From Hemicordylus capensis (taxonomy: Eukaryota > Chordata > Lepidosauria > Squamata > Cordylidae): 64,000 bases of DNA. The stretch spans positions 19,209,820 to 19,273,819 of the forward strand of contig NC_069670.1 of assembly GCF_027244095.1 (NCBI RefSeq), written 5' to 3'. Position numbers and translations under genes: made by a program. Below, one piece after another: positions 60,401-64,000 of this stretch. The notes under the pieces are model-generated. The model saw nothing but the letters and a program-made list of their open reading frames with translations. It did not search any database and was not told where the DNA came from. Position 1 is the stretch's first letter; every line of letters begins with the position of its first letter.

Positions 60401-63400
60401 GGAGGCAGATAAGTCTGGGGAAAGCAATGACGGGGAGAGTCAGCGTGGGGTAGCGGTTAGAGTGCTGGACTAGGACAGGGGAGACCCGAGTTCAAATCCC
60501 CGTGCAGCCACAGCACTCAATGCATGACTCCGGGCCAGTCACTTCTCCCTCAGCATAACCTACCTCACAGGGTAATAGTAAGCAGAAACAAAACTCTGAG
60601 CTTCCATGGAGGAAGAGCGGGATATAAATGTAAGGATAAATAAATATCAGAAAAGGCTGGACGTTATTATGCCCGTATTGACCCGCATAGAAGAGGACTC
60701 TGAATTTAAGAGGAAGCCCTTGAAAATACAGGTTAAATACAAATTATACCTCTGTTGAATCAAAAGGAAGAGGACTCTGGATTTAAGACGACTCTCCAAT
60801 TTATAACATCAAAGAACTTGGGGGCGGGGAACTAGTCTGGGATTAAGATTCAGATAAATACAGTGGGAGGGAGAGAGGGGGGGAGGGGGGGGAGAGAAGG
60901 GGAGGGAGAGGAAGGGGAAGAGGGAACTTGGGACTTTTTGCATGCAAACATGCAGGTGCTCTTCCCAGGGGAGCCCCATCCCCTCAGAGGAATATCTTAA
61001 GAGTGCTCACACATATGGTCTCCCATTCAAATGCAAACCCAGGTGGACCCTGCTTAGCAAAGGGGAAAATTCAGGCTTGGTAGCCCTTTAGTCTTACCAG
61101 CCACCAGCCTCCCGATGCAGGATAGGGCCACATCATAGTCCGTGTGCAGGAAGGGGTGGCTGGTGCACTCCTAGAGAGAGGAGGGAGAGAGAGAGAGAGA
61201 GAGAGAGAAGCAGCTATATTTAGCCAGTTTGCATGTCCGATAGCATCTCTCTTCACAACTTCCTGGAAGAACACAGAGGCCTTCGGCAGCCTCTCCCATA
61301 CACCACAGAAGCCACCGATCCGGAAGCAGAAGCTCAGAGAAGAATTTGGCTGCCAACCCACCTCAGCATCTGGGGATGGGTCGGGCAAGAAAGCCACCCT
61401 CAGGTTGGTGCAGTAGAGAGTTCCCGGGATGTATCCAGCGCCGTCTCGAGAAGCGACGCTCTTCCTCACGTGGGCAGCCTCTTCTTGGATGTATTCACCT
61501 GATGTGTTCACAATCAATTAAGAGTTGAGGGGGAACCCAAGGAGAGATTGTCGCAGTGGAGGTTAGGGAGGCCAAGTTCCAAAGCTGGGGGGCTGGGGTG
61601 GGGGGAGGCCCAGAGAAGGATCTACGAGGACGATTCCAATACCTGGATCAGTTTCGTGTAAGAAAGTAAGAAATTGCCCAGGTCCCAGCAGTTTAGGGCT
61701 TTAAAGTTTAAAAGCAGCACTCTCCATCCTGCCCAGAAATGGTCCAGGAGTCAATGCAGTTCTTTTATGCCAAGAAGATACATTCCATTCACCTGGTCCT
61801 AAGCAGCAATCTAGCCCAACGACCCCTATTTTTCAAGCGGGGGCCACGTTGGCCAAAAAAACCTCCCACGTGAGAGCCATTTCGCACTCTGGACAGTACT
61901 ACGCTTTCCCCAGAACCGGGAGAGCGAAAGAGAGAGAGCCCCCTCTCTTTTCCTCCAGGAGGAAAGCCCCGGGGAGGGCCATGCTTCCCAGCACTCTGTG
62001 CACACCTTCCAAGATGTGCAGGGCCCCAAGAGGGCTGGCCCCAGGCAAGGCACAGTGGGAACGGTAGCCTCCACACAGTGCCATGGAGGGGGTTTATTTA
62101 TTTATTTTATTTAACGTATTTTTATACCGCCCAAAACTTAGGTCTCTGGGTTGTATTTGGCTTTGGCCGAAGCTTCACACAGGCCCAGTCAACACTGATT
62201 TAGCCGCTGCATTTTTAACTAACTGCCATTTCCGAGTAGTCTTCAGCGGCAGCAAACATCTTGGGCTCAAAGATTTAGGACACAATCTCCCCACACCACC
62301 CCTGCATCAGAGGCTGCTGCAAATCTCCCCTGCAAACAGAGCAAAGAGACACCTTTTATAAGTGGTAATCCTCTTGTATTTAGCAGGGGGAGAGCAACTG
62401 GCCCTCTCCATCCCCAGCACAGCATTCCCTCCAGGGGCGGTTGCTGATGTCTGTCTTAAGTTTCCTTTTAGATTGTGAGCTCTTTGGGGACAGGGAGCCG
62501 TTTTATTTATTTTTGTCTATGTAAACTGCTTTGGGAACTTTGGTTGGAAAGTGGTATATAGATATCCATTGTATTTGTATATCCATTGTCAAGCGTGTGA
62601 GGTATTTAGGAACATGCTTGCTTCTCTGAGGGTGGGTTCACAAGCTGCTTAGTGCCACAGTTGCCATGCGCAGAAGCGTCACCTGCTGTGGGATTTCTGA
62701 GGCAGAGGTGATGGGACTGCCTCTCTAGGAATAAAGCTCTCTTGGTCTTGAGATGCCCAGGCCCCAGGAACAGAACCTCTCTAGGAATAAAGCTCTCTTG
62801 GTCTTGAGATGCCCAGGCCCTAGGAACAGAACCTCTCTAGGAATAAAGCTCTCTTGGTCTTGAGATGCCCAGGCCCCAGGAACAGAACCTCTCTAGGAAT
62901 AAAGCTCTCTTGCTCTAAAAATGCCCAGGCCCCAGGAACAGAACCTCTCTAGGAATAAAGCTCTCTTGCTCTAAAGATGCCCAGGCCCCAGGAACAGAAC
63001 AGGAAGGCTGCCGCTAGAGTTGCCATGCCCCCTGGAATTCTGGGCTCCACCCGGATTTTAAGCATCTCACCCAGGCTGCTTCACCCAGCAAGAAGCGGAG
63101 TTATGGATTTACCCCGGATTTATGTCCAGGGTAAAAAATAAATAAATCCTCTTTTGGTGTCGGAGTATCCGTTATGCCCCAAACTCACAGTAAAGCCTTG
63201 CGGTAAACCCACGGTAAGCCTGCTGTCTGAAAAACGCTCCATGCTAGGTTCACTTCTGACACAGAAATGGCCAAAGTGGCTCTGGATCTACCCATCGCAA
63301 TGCCATGGCCCGTTACGGGGAATCGCATGTTGAAGATCCCACCCTCTTTCCCAAAACAGATTTGAGTTTTCCAGTACCTGGAATACACTGGAGAGCCGGG

Positions 63401-63453
63401 GAGTTCCGGTTCCTCTTGTCGTTCATGTCGTTGGAAGACCTTCGGCCCTTGGG
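39486..63453 (-). CDS. MTMR11: MTMR11, myotubularin-related protein 11 (inactive phosphatase), 16 exons seen
   Basis: Sixteen minus-strand exons with GT/AG borders and consistent phases join into about 721 codons plus TGA, close to the roughly 709 residues of the mammalian protein. Order: short basic N-terminus, GRAM/PH-like domain (about residues 25-160; GTLYCTNLRVAFLPD, STLKFNPEELIVYCRDFRVL), linker, myotubularin fold (from WRVSPVNERFD near 210 through GFQSLVQREWVAAGHPF and FLLFLDCVWQLLQQFP), and a C-terminal region with GPWVRLWKRCYLRG and a helical end. Where active myotubularins have H-C-S-D-G-W-D-R, this protein has Q-E-S-D-D-R: Glu replaces the catalytic Cys and the loop is shorter, as known for MTMR10/11/12. 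It is likely a regulatory pseudophosphatase on phosphoinositide membranes. The start may be the Met in the first exon seen or lie in an exon beyond 64000. Confidence 0.95.
39870..39945 (-). mobile_element. CR1 3' UTR scrap
   Basis: 'agccctgctggatcaggccca' on the plus strand is the antisense of the CR1 3' end seen at 53170. Confidence 0.55.
39946..40165 (+). mobile_element. tRNA-derived CORE-SINE (MIR-like)
   Basis: Head 'gtggttagagtgctggacta' and B-box 'gagttcaaatcccc', then a CORE-like centre 'tgactttgggccagtcactt ... cacagggttgttgtgaaag' and a CR1-like tail 'gcgggatataaatgtaataa'. Same family at 41674, 44440(-), 47570(-) and 60438. Confidence 0.85.
40981..41262 (-). CDS. MTMR11: MTMR11 exon
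   Basis: Encodes NWTLYVFSKGCLSLQTHF, a basic Ser-rich middle and GPWVRLWKRCYLRGNPEIQ. The acceptor CGCCAG is preceded by a (TTCC)n microsatellite acting as polypyrimidine tract. Confidence 0.95.
41267..41326. repeat. (GGAA)n microsatellite abutting an MTMR11 3' splice site
   Basis: About 15 GGAA units; on the transcribed strand it is (TTCC)n ending two to five bases before the CAG acceptor of exon 40981-41262. Confidence 0.95.
41375..41673 (-). mobile_element. 5S-derived SINE 3' part with a MITE inserted
   Basis: The minus strand shows 'gaaggttcccagttccctccctggcagcatctccaagata' type sequence and 'gctgccagtc', interrupted at about 41416-41545 by a palindromic MITE (CTCCCATGATCCCTGGC / GGGATTCTGGGAGTTGTAG). 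Confidence 0.65.
41674..41880 (+). mobile_element. tRNA-derived CORE-SINE (MIR-like)
   Basis: Same family as 39946; abuts the SINE at 41375-41673. Confidence 0.85.
41895..42000 (-). mobile_element. 5S rRNA-derived SINE, head
   Basis: Minus strand: 'actaagcagg', 'ccctggtttgcatttggatg', 'ggagac' match the internal promoter region of 5S rRNA. Confidence 0.8.
42031..42166. mobile_element. Palindromic hAT MITE, 136 bp, 8-bp TSD
   Basis: CAGGGATTCTCAATGTTGGG ... CCCAACGTTGAGAATCCCTG with nearly full-length inverted arms and perfect target duplications CTTTACAC (42023-42030, 42167-42174). Confidence 0.92.
42187..42435 (-). CDS. MTMR11: MTMR11 exon
   Basis: Encodes NRFFNQLYTPINGW, LPSVWDWPLRYGPRQRAQF and KNPCYSRS. 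Donor CAG|GTAGGT was chosen over an earlier GT because it is consensus and keeps phase 0. Confidence 0.93.
42497..42725 (-). mobile_element. CR1-type LINE 3' end
   Basis: Tail first on plus strand (TATATACCGTTTTTCAACTA), then 'ccccatccccaaagc', 'cagcaacagacactgg', 'gctctccccctgctaaa'. Confidence 0.75.
43157..43421 (-). repeat. Family X MITE-like repeat
   Basis: Ends TTTCAGACGGCGACTTTAC and GCAAAGTCTGCTGTCTGAAAA form inverted repeats. The interior contains 'ggccagatttaccccc' and 'gcagtaaagcctcgcggtaa' shared in reverse with the 58.6-kb copy. Confidence 0.65.
43674..43844 (-). CDS. MTMR11: MTMR11 exon
   Basis: Encodes SPVFLLFLDCVWQLLQQFPG, FEFTEAYLLALHDS and FLFNCQWERGRKNQ; the clearest MTMR11-specific match. 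Confidence 0.98.
43845..44034. other. MTMR11 intron, no repeat recognised
   Basis: Short intronic stretch beginning at the polypyrimidine-rich acceptor of exon 43674-43844. Confidence 0.4.
44035..44400 (-). mobile_element. R4-clade (Dong-like) LINE 3' end
   Basis: Reverse complement matches the end of the R4 element at 57290-57590 ('aatttcaattgaaaggctgtggcaga', 'caccatcagccaatta', 'aactttactgggaacagcct', 'ccaggtccttgg'). Confidence 0.85.
44440..44655 (-). mobile_element. tRNA-derived CORE-SINE (MIR-like)
   Basis: Reverse-oriented member of the 39946 family; preceded by an (ATT)n tail tract at about 44396-44440. Confidence 0.85.
44955..45127 (-). CDS. MTMR11: MTMR11 exon, second half of dead active site
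   Basis: Encodes ESDDRDLNCLLASLVQVMSD and GFQSLVQREWVAAGHPF. Donor GAG|GTAAGC. Confidence 0.97.
45160..45250 (-). mobile_element. CR1 3' UTR fragment
   Basis: 'agccctgctggatcaggccc' and 'ccatctagtccagcatcctgttt' match the CR1 copy at 53170. Confidence 0.65.
45352..45403. repeat. (AC)n microsatellite
   Basis: About 26 AC units. Confidence 0.95.
45425..45592 (-). mobile_element. CR1-type LINE 3' end
   Basis: TATACCGCTTTTCAATCAGA tail followed by 'gggctccctgtccccaaagg'. Confidence 0.75.
45593..45990 (-). mobile_element. Two tandem SINE 3' fragments
   Basis: Two reverse copies (45593-45775, 45781-45990) of a SINE whose minus strand includes 'agtggcagagcatctgcttggc' and 'aggtcccaggttcaatccc' (tRNA-like B-box) and ends 'gagctagatgcaccagtggtctgact'. 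Confidence 0.65.
46105..46540. repeat. Palindromic MITE whose right arm is amplified into a 64/56-bp tandem array
   Basis: Starts TGGGATTCTCAACGTTGGG and ends GAGCATCCCTG as in the 42031 family. Units begin at 46178, 46242, 46306, 46370, 46426 and 46482: the first three 64 bp, the later ones 56 bp after loss of eight bases from the 'ttatggga' part. Confidence 0.9.
46706..46776 (-). CDS. MTMR11: MTMR11 exon, first half of dead active site
   Basis: Encodes LCLKKANEVAVLLAERSRSV and VLQ. The split codon after VLQ encodes Glu in place of the catalytic Cys. Donor G|GTAGGA. Confidence 0.94.
46822..46946. mobile_element. Palindromic MITE (CAGTGGTTTCC type)
   Basis: CAGTGGTTTCCAACC ... GGAGGAAACCACCG with long inverted arms containing CAACATCTGG. 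Confidence 0.7.
46998..47128. mobile_element. Palindromic hAT MITE
   Basis: CAGGGATTCTCAATGCTGGG ... AACGTTGAGAATCCCTG, flanked by CTCTAAGAT and CTCTAGAT, an imperfect 8-bp target duplication. Confidence 0.8.
47278..47350 (-). CDS. MTMR11: MTMR11 exon
   Basis: Encodes SFVAPSDQKWLLGLEGTRWL and DHV; the W.LE.T.WLD block of myotubularins. Phase 2 end. Confidence 0.95.
47440..47940 (+). repeat. Family X repeat with a nested SINE
   Basis: Outer parts (47440-47570 and 47790-47940) match 58580-58840 in order ('gtggattttttaa', then 'aaattgtgtgtgacgtgctcccaaataact', 'ggtaaatttggccggtatgtg'); a CORE-SINE occupies the middle. Confidence 0.65.
47570..47790 (-). mobile_element. tRNA-derived CORE-SINE nested in family X
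   Basis: Reverse member of the 39946 family with B-box 'gagttcagatcccc'. Confidence 0.85.
48030..48440 (-). mobile_element. Unassigned LINE/SINE 3' region
   Basis: Starts with an AT-rich tail and 'acatttataccccgcccctcc' typical of LINE 3' ends; the rest ('gaagctcttcagggaaggcg') is unassigned. Confidence 0.45.
48449..48697 (+). mobile_element. CR1-type LINE 3' end
   Basis: Sense copy: 'gggggagagcaactggccc', 'agattgtgagccctttgggg', ending 'aaaagcaggatataaatatt'. Confidence 0.8.
49010..49195 (-). mobile_element. MIR element, antisense
   Basis: 'catta cccctatattgcagatgggaagactgaggc' and 'cttcaagccattgccctac' match the reverse complement of the ancient amniote MIR core. Old and diverged. Confidence 0.65.
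49540..49790 (+). mobile_element. 5S-derived SINE, 5' truncated
   Basis: 'gaatgggagac' (end of the 5S head), 'ccctcaggggatgaagccgctctggga', then 'gagctagatagaccaatggtctgactc'. Confidence 0.75.
49798..50060 (+). mobile_element. Sauria SINE (tRNA head, BovB-type tail)
   Basis: B-box 'tggttcaaatcccc', 'cctatattgggcagcagcgat', and the tail 'gagtcgacaccgactcgacg' shared with BovB, ending 'tttgcctttacttta'. BovB copies in this window show the partner machinery. Confidence 0.9.
50095..50165 (-). mobile_element. CR1-type tail fragment
   Basis: (ATT)n then 'caatttctataccgcccttc'. Confidence 0.55.
50275..50515 (-). mobile_element. CR1-type LINE 3' end
   Basis: 'acttttcaacaacgtttcc', 'gactccctgtccccaaaagg', 'gctctccccctgctaaatac'. 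Confidence 0.8.
50661..50791 (-). CDS. MTMR11: MTMR11 exon
   Basis: Encodes SVETLMLAGHSQCVIVET and ADLPNPAEIQQSCFRLWSLS. Acceptor CATAG, donor G|GTGAGG, phase 1. Confidence 0.94.
50838..51130 (+). mobile_element. 5S rRNA-derived SINE, near full length
   Basis: Head 'tgctaagcaggctccaccct', 'ggtttgcatttggatgggag', body 'ggggatggggccgctctggg', end 'ctgactccgtagatggcagc'. It begins in the intron 47 bases before the acceptor side of MTMR11 exon 50661-50791. Confidence 0.9.
51615..51703 (-). CDS. MTMR11: MTMR11 exon
   Basis: Encodes RLCWHHPRGSDLLRAASFHP and ESDPEKEDM. Acceptor CCCAG, donor AG|GTATTT, phase 2. Confidence 0.94.
52986..53073 (-). CDS. MTMR11: MTMR11 exon
   Basis: Encodes LPKYLWVPSQFLDNELKRAF and VHFNERRIP; corresponds to the 'P.y..VP' strand of myotubularins. 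Donor CCG|GTAAGG. Confidence 0.95.
53110..53136. repeat. (ACAAC)n-type short repeat
   Basis: Four to five AACAC units. Confidence 0.7.
53170..53740 (-). mobile_element. CR1 LINE: end of ORF2 and 3' UTR
   Basis: The longest CR1 copy in the window. Minus strand runs from 'gaggaaaggctacagcatctgg' through 'cgtggagtagcgagagtgg', 'aggaaggactttttcacacc', 'agtctgtggaattctctgcc' to 'ggcctgatccagcaaggttg'. Confidence 0.85.
53976..54110. mobile_element. Palindromic hAT MITE, 135 bp, 8-bp TSD
   Basis: CAGGGTTCCTTAACCTTGGG ... CCCAAGGTGAAGAAACCCTG with near-complete inverted arms. Perfect target duplication CACTAGTC at 53968-53975 and 54111-54118. Confidence 0.93.
54155..54385 (+). mobile_element. CR1-type LINE 3' end
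   Basis: 'gggggagagcaactggtcct' to 'aaaagcagtatataaatatt'. Confidence 0.8.
54386..55454. other. MTMR11 intron, no repeat recognised
   Basis: Holds a GC-rich patch at 54640-54760 and otherwise nothing I can identify. Confidence 0.35.
55455..55645 (+). mobile_element. CR1-type LINE 3' end, 3' truncated
   Basis: Same block order, ending at 'ggggccatttatttaga'; about 97 bases from the donor of exon 55742-55898. Confidence 0.75.
55742..55898 (-). CDS. MTMR11: MTMR11 exon, acidic linker and start of phosphatase-like domain
   Basis: Acidic stretch NEEEDESEEEPP, then TLSDWEKELQRLG and WRVSPVNERFDMST. Donor AG|GTAGGG, phase 2. Confidence 0.95.
55996..56074 (-). CDS. MTMR11: MTMR11 exon, linker
   Basis: Encodes VTMAIAQAQESSSKDDCYEN and a short tail; donor G|GTGAGC, phase 1. 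The preceding intron (56075-60240) holds the two R4 LINE fragments. Confidence 0.92.
56118..57600 (+). mobile_element. R4-clade (Dong-like) LINE, C-terminal half of ORF and 3' UTR
   Basis: The frame at 56245-56922 encodes the end of the reverse transcriptase/thumb: NTWAIPVIRYTAGLIDWTQ, ALHPHSDVDGLYLPR, GGRGMLQVHQTVEEEKR. Next comes a C-x2-C-x-E-A-D-E-T-V-D-H-L-I-S-C zinc motif (about 56915-56960). A frame at 57060-57290 follows with PDITVVEKKEKRVKIIDIAI, the PD-D core of a restriction-like endonuclease. The order RT, CCHC, endonuclease at the C-terminus defines R2/R4-type LINEs. Frameshifts make it inactive. Inserted in an MTMR11 intron. Confidence 0.88.
57601..58200 (+). mobile_element. Second R4-clade LINE fragment
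   Basis: Starts near the zinc motif (reading KCRLCKEADETVEH) and ends 'cacactacttgggacagcac'. More decayed than its neighbour, and a separate, differently diverged copy. Confidence 0.8.
58289..58345. repeat. Short perfect-stem hairpin
   Basis: TTTACACACAGTCTGCTACTG (58289-58309) faces CAGTAACAGACTGTGTGTAAA (58325-58345), 20 of 21 positions pairing. Flanking (ATGATG)/(CATCAT) runs extend the symmetry. Confidence 0.85.
58580..58840 (+). repeat. Family X repeat, best plus-strand copy
   Basis: Uninterrupted member: 'gaaggctttactgcgagtt', 'gtggattttttttaaaaccc', 'ccaaattgtgtgcgaactgc', 'ggtaaatctggccgatatgt', 'cattccagaggagatgcaaa'. Confidence 0.65.
58841..59861. other. MTMR11 intron, GC-rich, unassigned
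   Basis: Contains a short direct repeat (CTCAATGGCCACTCCCACT twice near 59596-59643) and GC-rich DNA at 59270-59560. No exon for MTMR11 is missing here. Confidence 0.4.
59862..60140 (-). mobile_element. CR1-type LINE 3' end
   Basis: (ATT)n tail, 'cgatttctacaccgcccttcc', 'tggctccctgtccccaaagg', 'gactctccccctgctaaata'. Ends about 100 bases from exon 60241-60383. Confidence 0.85.
60241..60383 (-). CDS. MTMR11: MTMR11 exon, GRAM domain end
   Basis: Encodes NSFTKAKVLT, STLKFNPEELIVYCRDF and FHESGLEPQAFR, the most conserved block of the MTMR10-12 subgroup. Donor CGG|GTGAGT. Confidence 0.96.
60438..60645 (+). mobile_element. tRNA-derived CORE-SINE (MIR-like)
   Basis: 'gtagcggttagagtgctgga', B-box 'gagttcaaatcccc', tail 'gcgggatataaatgtaagga'. 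Confidence 0.85.
60646..60904. other. Intronic spacer with GA-rich stretch
   Basis: GGGAGGGAGAGAGGG-type sequence at about 60862-60922. Two AAGAGGACTCT blocks near 60690 and 60770 suggest a small direct repeat. Confidence 0.5.
60905..61080 (-). mobile_element. 5S rRNA-derived SINE hard against an MTMR11 donor site
   Basis: Minus strand: 'gctaagcagggtccacctgg', 'gtttgcatttgaatgggag'. The SINE's 5' end lies about 17 bases inside the intron from the donor at 61097. Confidence 0.85.
61098..61170 (-). CDS. MTMR11: MTMR11 exon, GRAM domain
   Basis: Encodes ECTSHPFLHTDYDVALSCIG RLVA across the exon; donor G|GTAAGA; phase 1 end. A 5S-derived SINE begins about 18 bases past the donor. Confidence 0.93.
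61362..61498 (-). CDS. MTMR11: MTMR11 exon, GRAM domain start
   Basis: Encodes EYIQEEAAHVRKSVAS, then GTLYCTNLRVAFLPD. Acceptor CATCAG, donor GAG|GTGGGT, phase 0 end. Confidence 0.93.
61499..62332. other. MTMR11 intron, mostly unassigned
   Basis: Short LINE-tail scrap at 62090-62170 ('tttataccgcccaaaacttag'). Nothing else recognised. Confidence 0.4.
62333..62583 (+). mobile_element. CR1-type LINE 3' end
   Basis: 'gggggagagcaactggccct' to 'gaaagtggtatatagatatc'. Confidence 0.8.
62720..63001. repeat. 56-bp minisatellite, five units
   Basis: Units begin at 62720, 62776, 62832, 62888 and 62944 (CCTCTCTAGGAATAAAGCTC ...). Units 1-3 have GGTCTTGAG where units 4-5 have CTCTAAAAA/G, showing two sub-types. 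Confidence 0.95.
63095..63235 (-). repeat. Family X repeat, partial
   Basis: Matches one end of the 43157-43421 copy ('cggagtatccgttatgcccc', 'ctgctgtctgaaaaa'). Confidence 0.65.
63378..63453 (-). CDS. MTMR11: MTMR11 exon (first seen)
   Basis: Acceptor TTGTAG, donor G|GTACTG. Encodes PKGRRSSNDMNDKRNR and ends CIPG. An in-frame ATG lies ten codons in, so this could be the start exon if the acceptor is not used. Ends in phase 1. Confidence 0.75.
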
Positions 63454-63569
63454 CTACAAGGAGGGAGGGAGGCAGAAGAGAAGGCGTGGGTGGGAGAAGT
63501 CAATCAGAGAATGCCAAACCAGAGAGACCTCAGGGCTCAGGGATCTAGTGAGGGATGTTGTGAAGGGCA

Positions 63570-63715
63570 GTAAGTTATTTCTTCATGGATATAAAGGAAA
63601 AGGTGCAGAAGAGGGCAACCCAGATGATCAGGGTCCTGGAGCACCTTCCTTATGAGGCAAGGCTACAACACCTGGGGCTTTTTAGTTTAGGAAAAAAGAC
63701 GACTGTGGGGAGACA
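63570..63715 (+). mobile_element. CR1 ORF2 3' fragment
   Basis: 'gggcaacccagatgatcagg', 'ccttccttatgaggcaaggc', 'gacgactgtggggagaca' in sense orientation. It is followed at once by a SINE, probably inserted in it. Confidence 0.75.
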
Positions 63716-63993
63716 CGATAGGTAAAGTGTGCCCTTGAGTCGGTGTAGATTCCTGGAGCTCACAGAGTCCTAAAATTTTCTTTGGTTTCTACCAAAGAAG
63801 GGGTCTACAGGAGGGGTTGACCATTGCCTCCTCCCACGCAGTGTGAGATGATGGCTTTCAGCACCTTCCTATATCGCTGCTGCCCAATATAGGAGTTACC
63901 CATAGTCTGGGAAACATACCAGCGGGGATTCGAACCGGCAACCTCATGCTTGCTAGGCAAGTCATTTCCCGCTGTGCCATTAGGTGGAGGTCT
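63716..63993 (-). mobile_element. Sauria SINE, antisense
   Basis: Minus strand: 'agcaagcatgaggttgccgg', 'ttcgaatccccgctggtatg', 'tatattgggcagcagcgat', and BovB-like tail 'tacaccgactcaagggcac'. Confidence 0.88.
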
Positions 63994-64000
63994 CTAAAAT

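Overview
The window is vertebrate nuclear DNA from a squamate reptile, probably a lizard. The evidence is the repeat content: BovB/RTE and R4 (Dong-like) LINEs, many CR1 3' ends, L1, Sauria SINEs with a BovB-type tail, 5S rRNA-derived SINEs, MIR-like CORE-SINEs, hAT MITEs with 8-bp target duplications, and fossil Ty1/copia and Ty3/gypsy-like LTR pieces. Host genes are split into short exons with GT/AG borders. There are no bacterial features.

Layout. (1) Positions 1-18082 and 18083-37847 are two head-to-tail copies of one unit of about 19.77 kb. The left copy lacks about its first 1.7 kb, which would lie outside the window. Each copy carries, in the same order: a nested MITE, BovB and CR1 debris, a G-rich C-poor stretch, an L1 3' end, a copia fossil, exons of a maestro HEAT-like (MROH-like) gene on the + strand, a LINE endonuclease fragment, a gypsy-like fossil and more MITE and CR1 pieces. 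I found no differences between the copies before about 5.1 kb. After that they differ by scattered substitutions, a 61-bp insertion in the left copy and an (AT)n expansion in the right copy. This is either a young tandem duplication with gene conversion or an assembly artefact from two haplotypes. (2) Positions 37848-39485 are unique DNA without a recognised gene. (3) Positions 39486-63453 hold the MTMR11 gene on the - strand. Sixteen coding exons join in frame and give about 721 residues, close to the mammalian protein. (4) The rest, to 64000, is more repeat-rich DNA upstream of the first MTMR11 exon seen.

Gene content. MTMR11 is an inactive myotubularin: a GRAM/PH-like domain and a phosphatase fold in which the catalytic cysteine is Glu. 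Its introns are packed with SINEs, CR1 ends, two R4 LINE fragments, a MITE that became a 64/56-bp tandem array, and a 56-bp minisatellite. The MROH-like gene is present as the same set of open exons in both copies of the duplication. Its later exons are uncertain.

Limits. All exon borders come from reading splice sites and recalled family sequences. No alignment, transcript or repeat library was available. Repeat family names are judged by eye and their boundaries are approximate unless a target site duplication is given.
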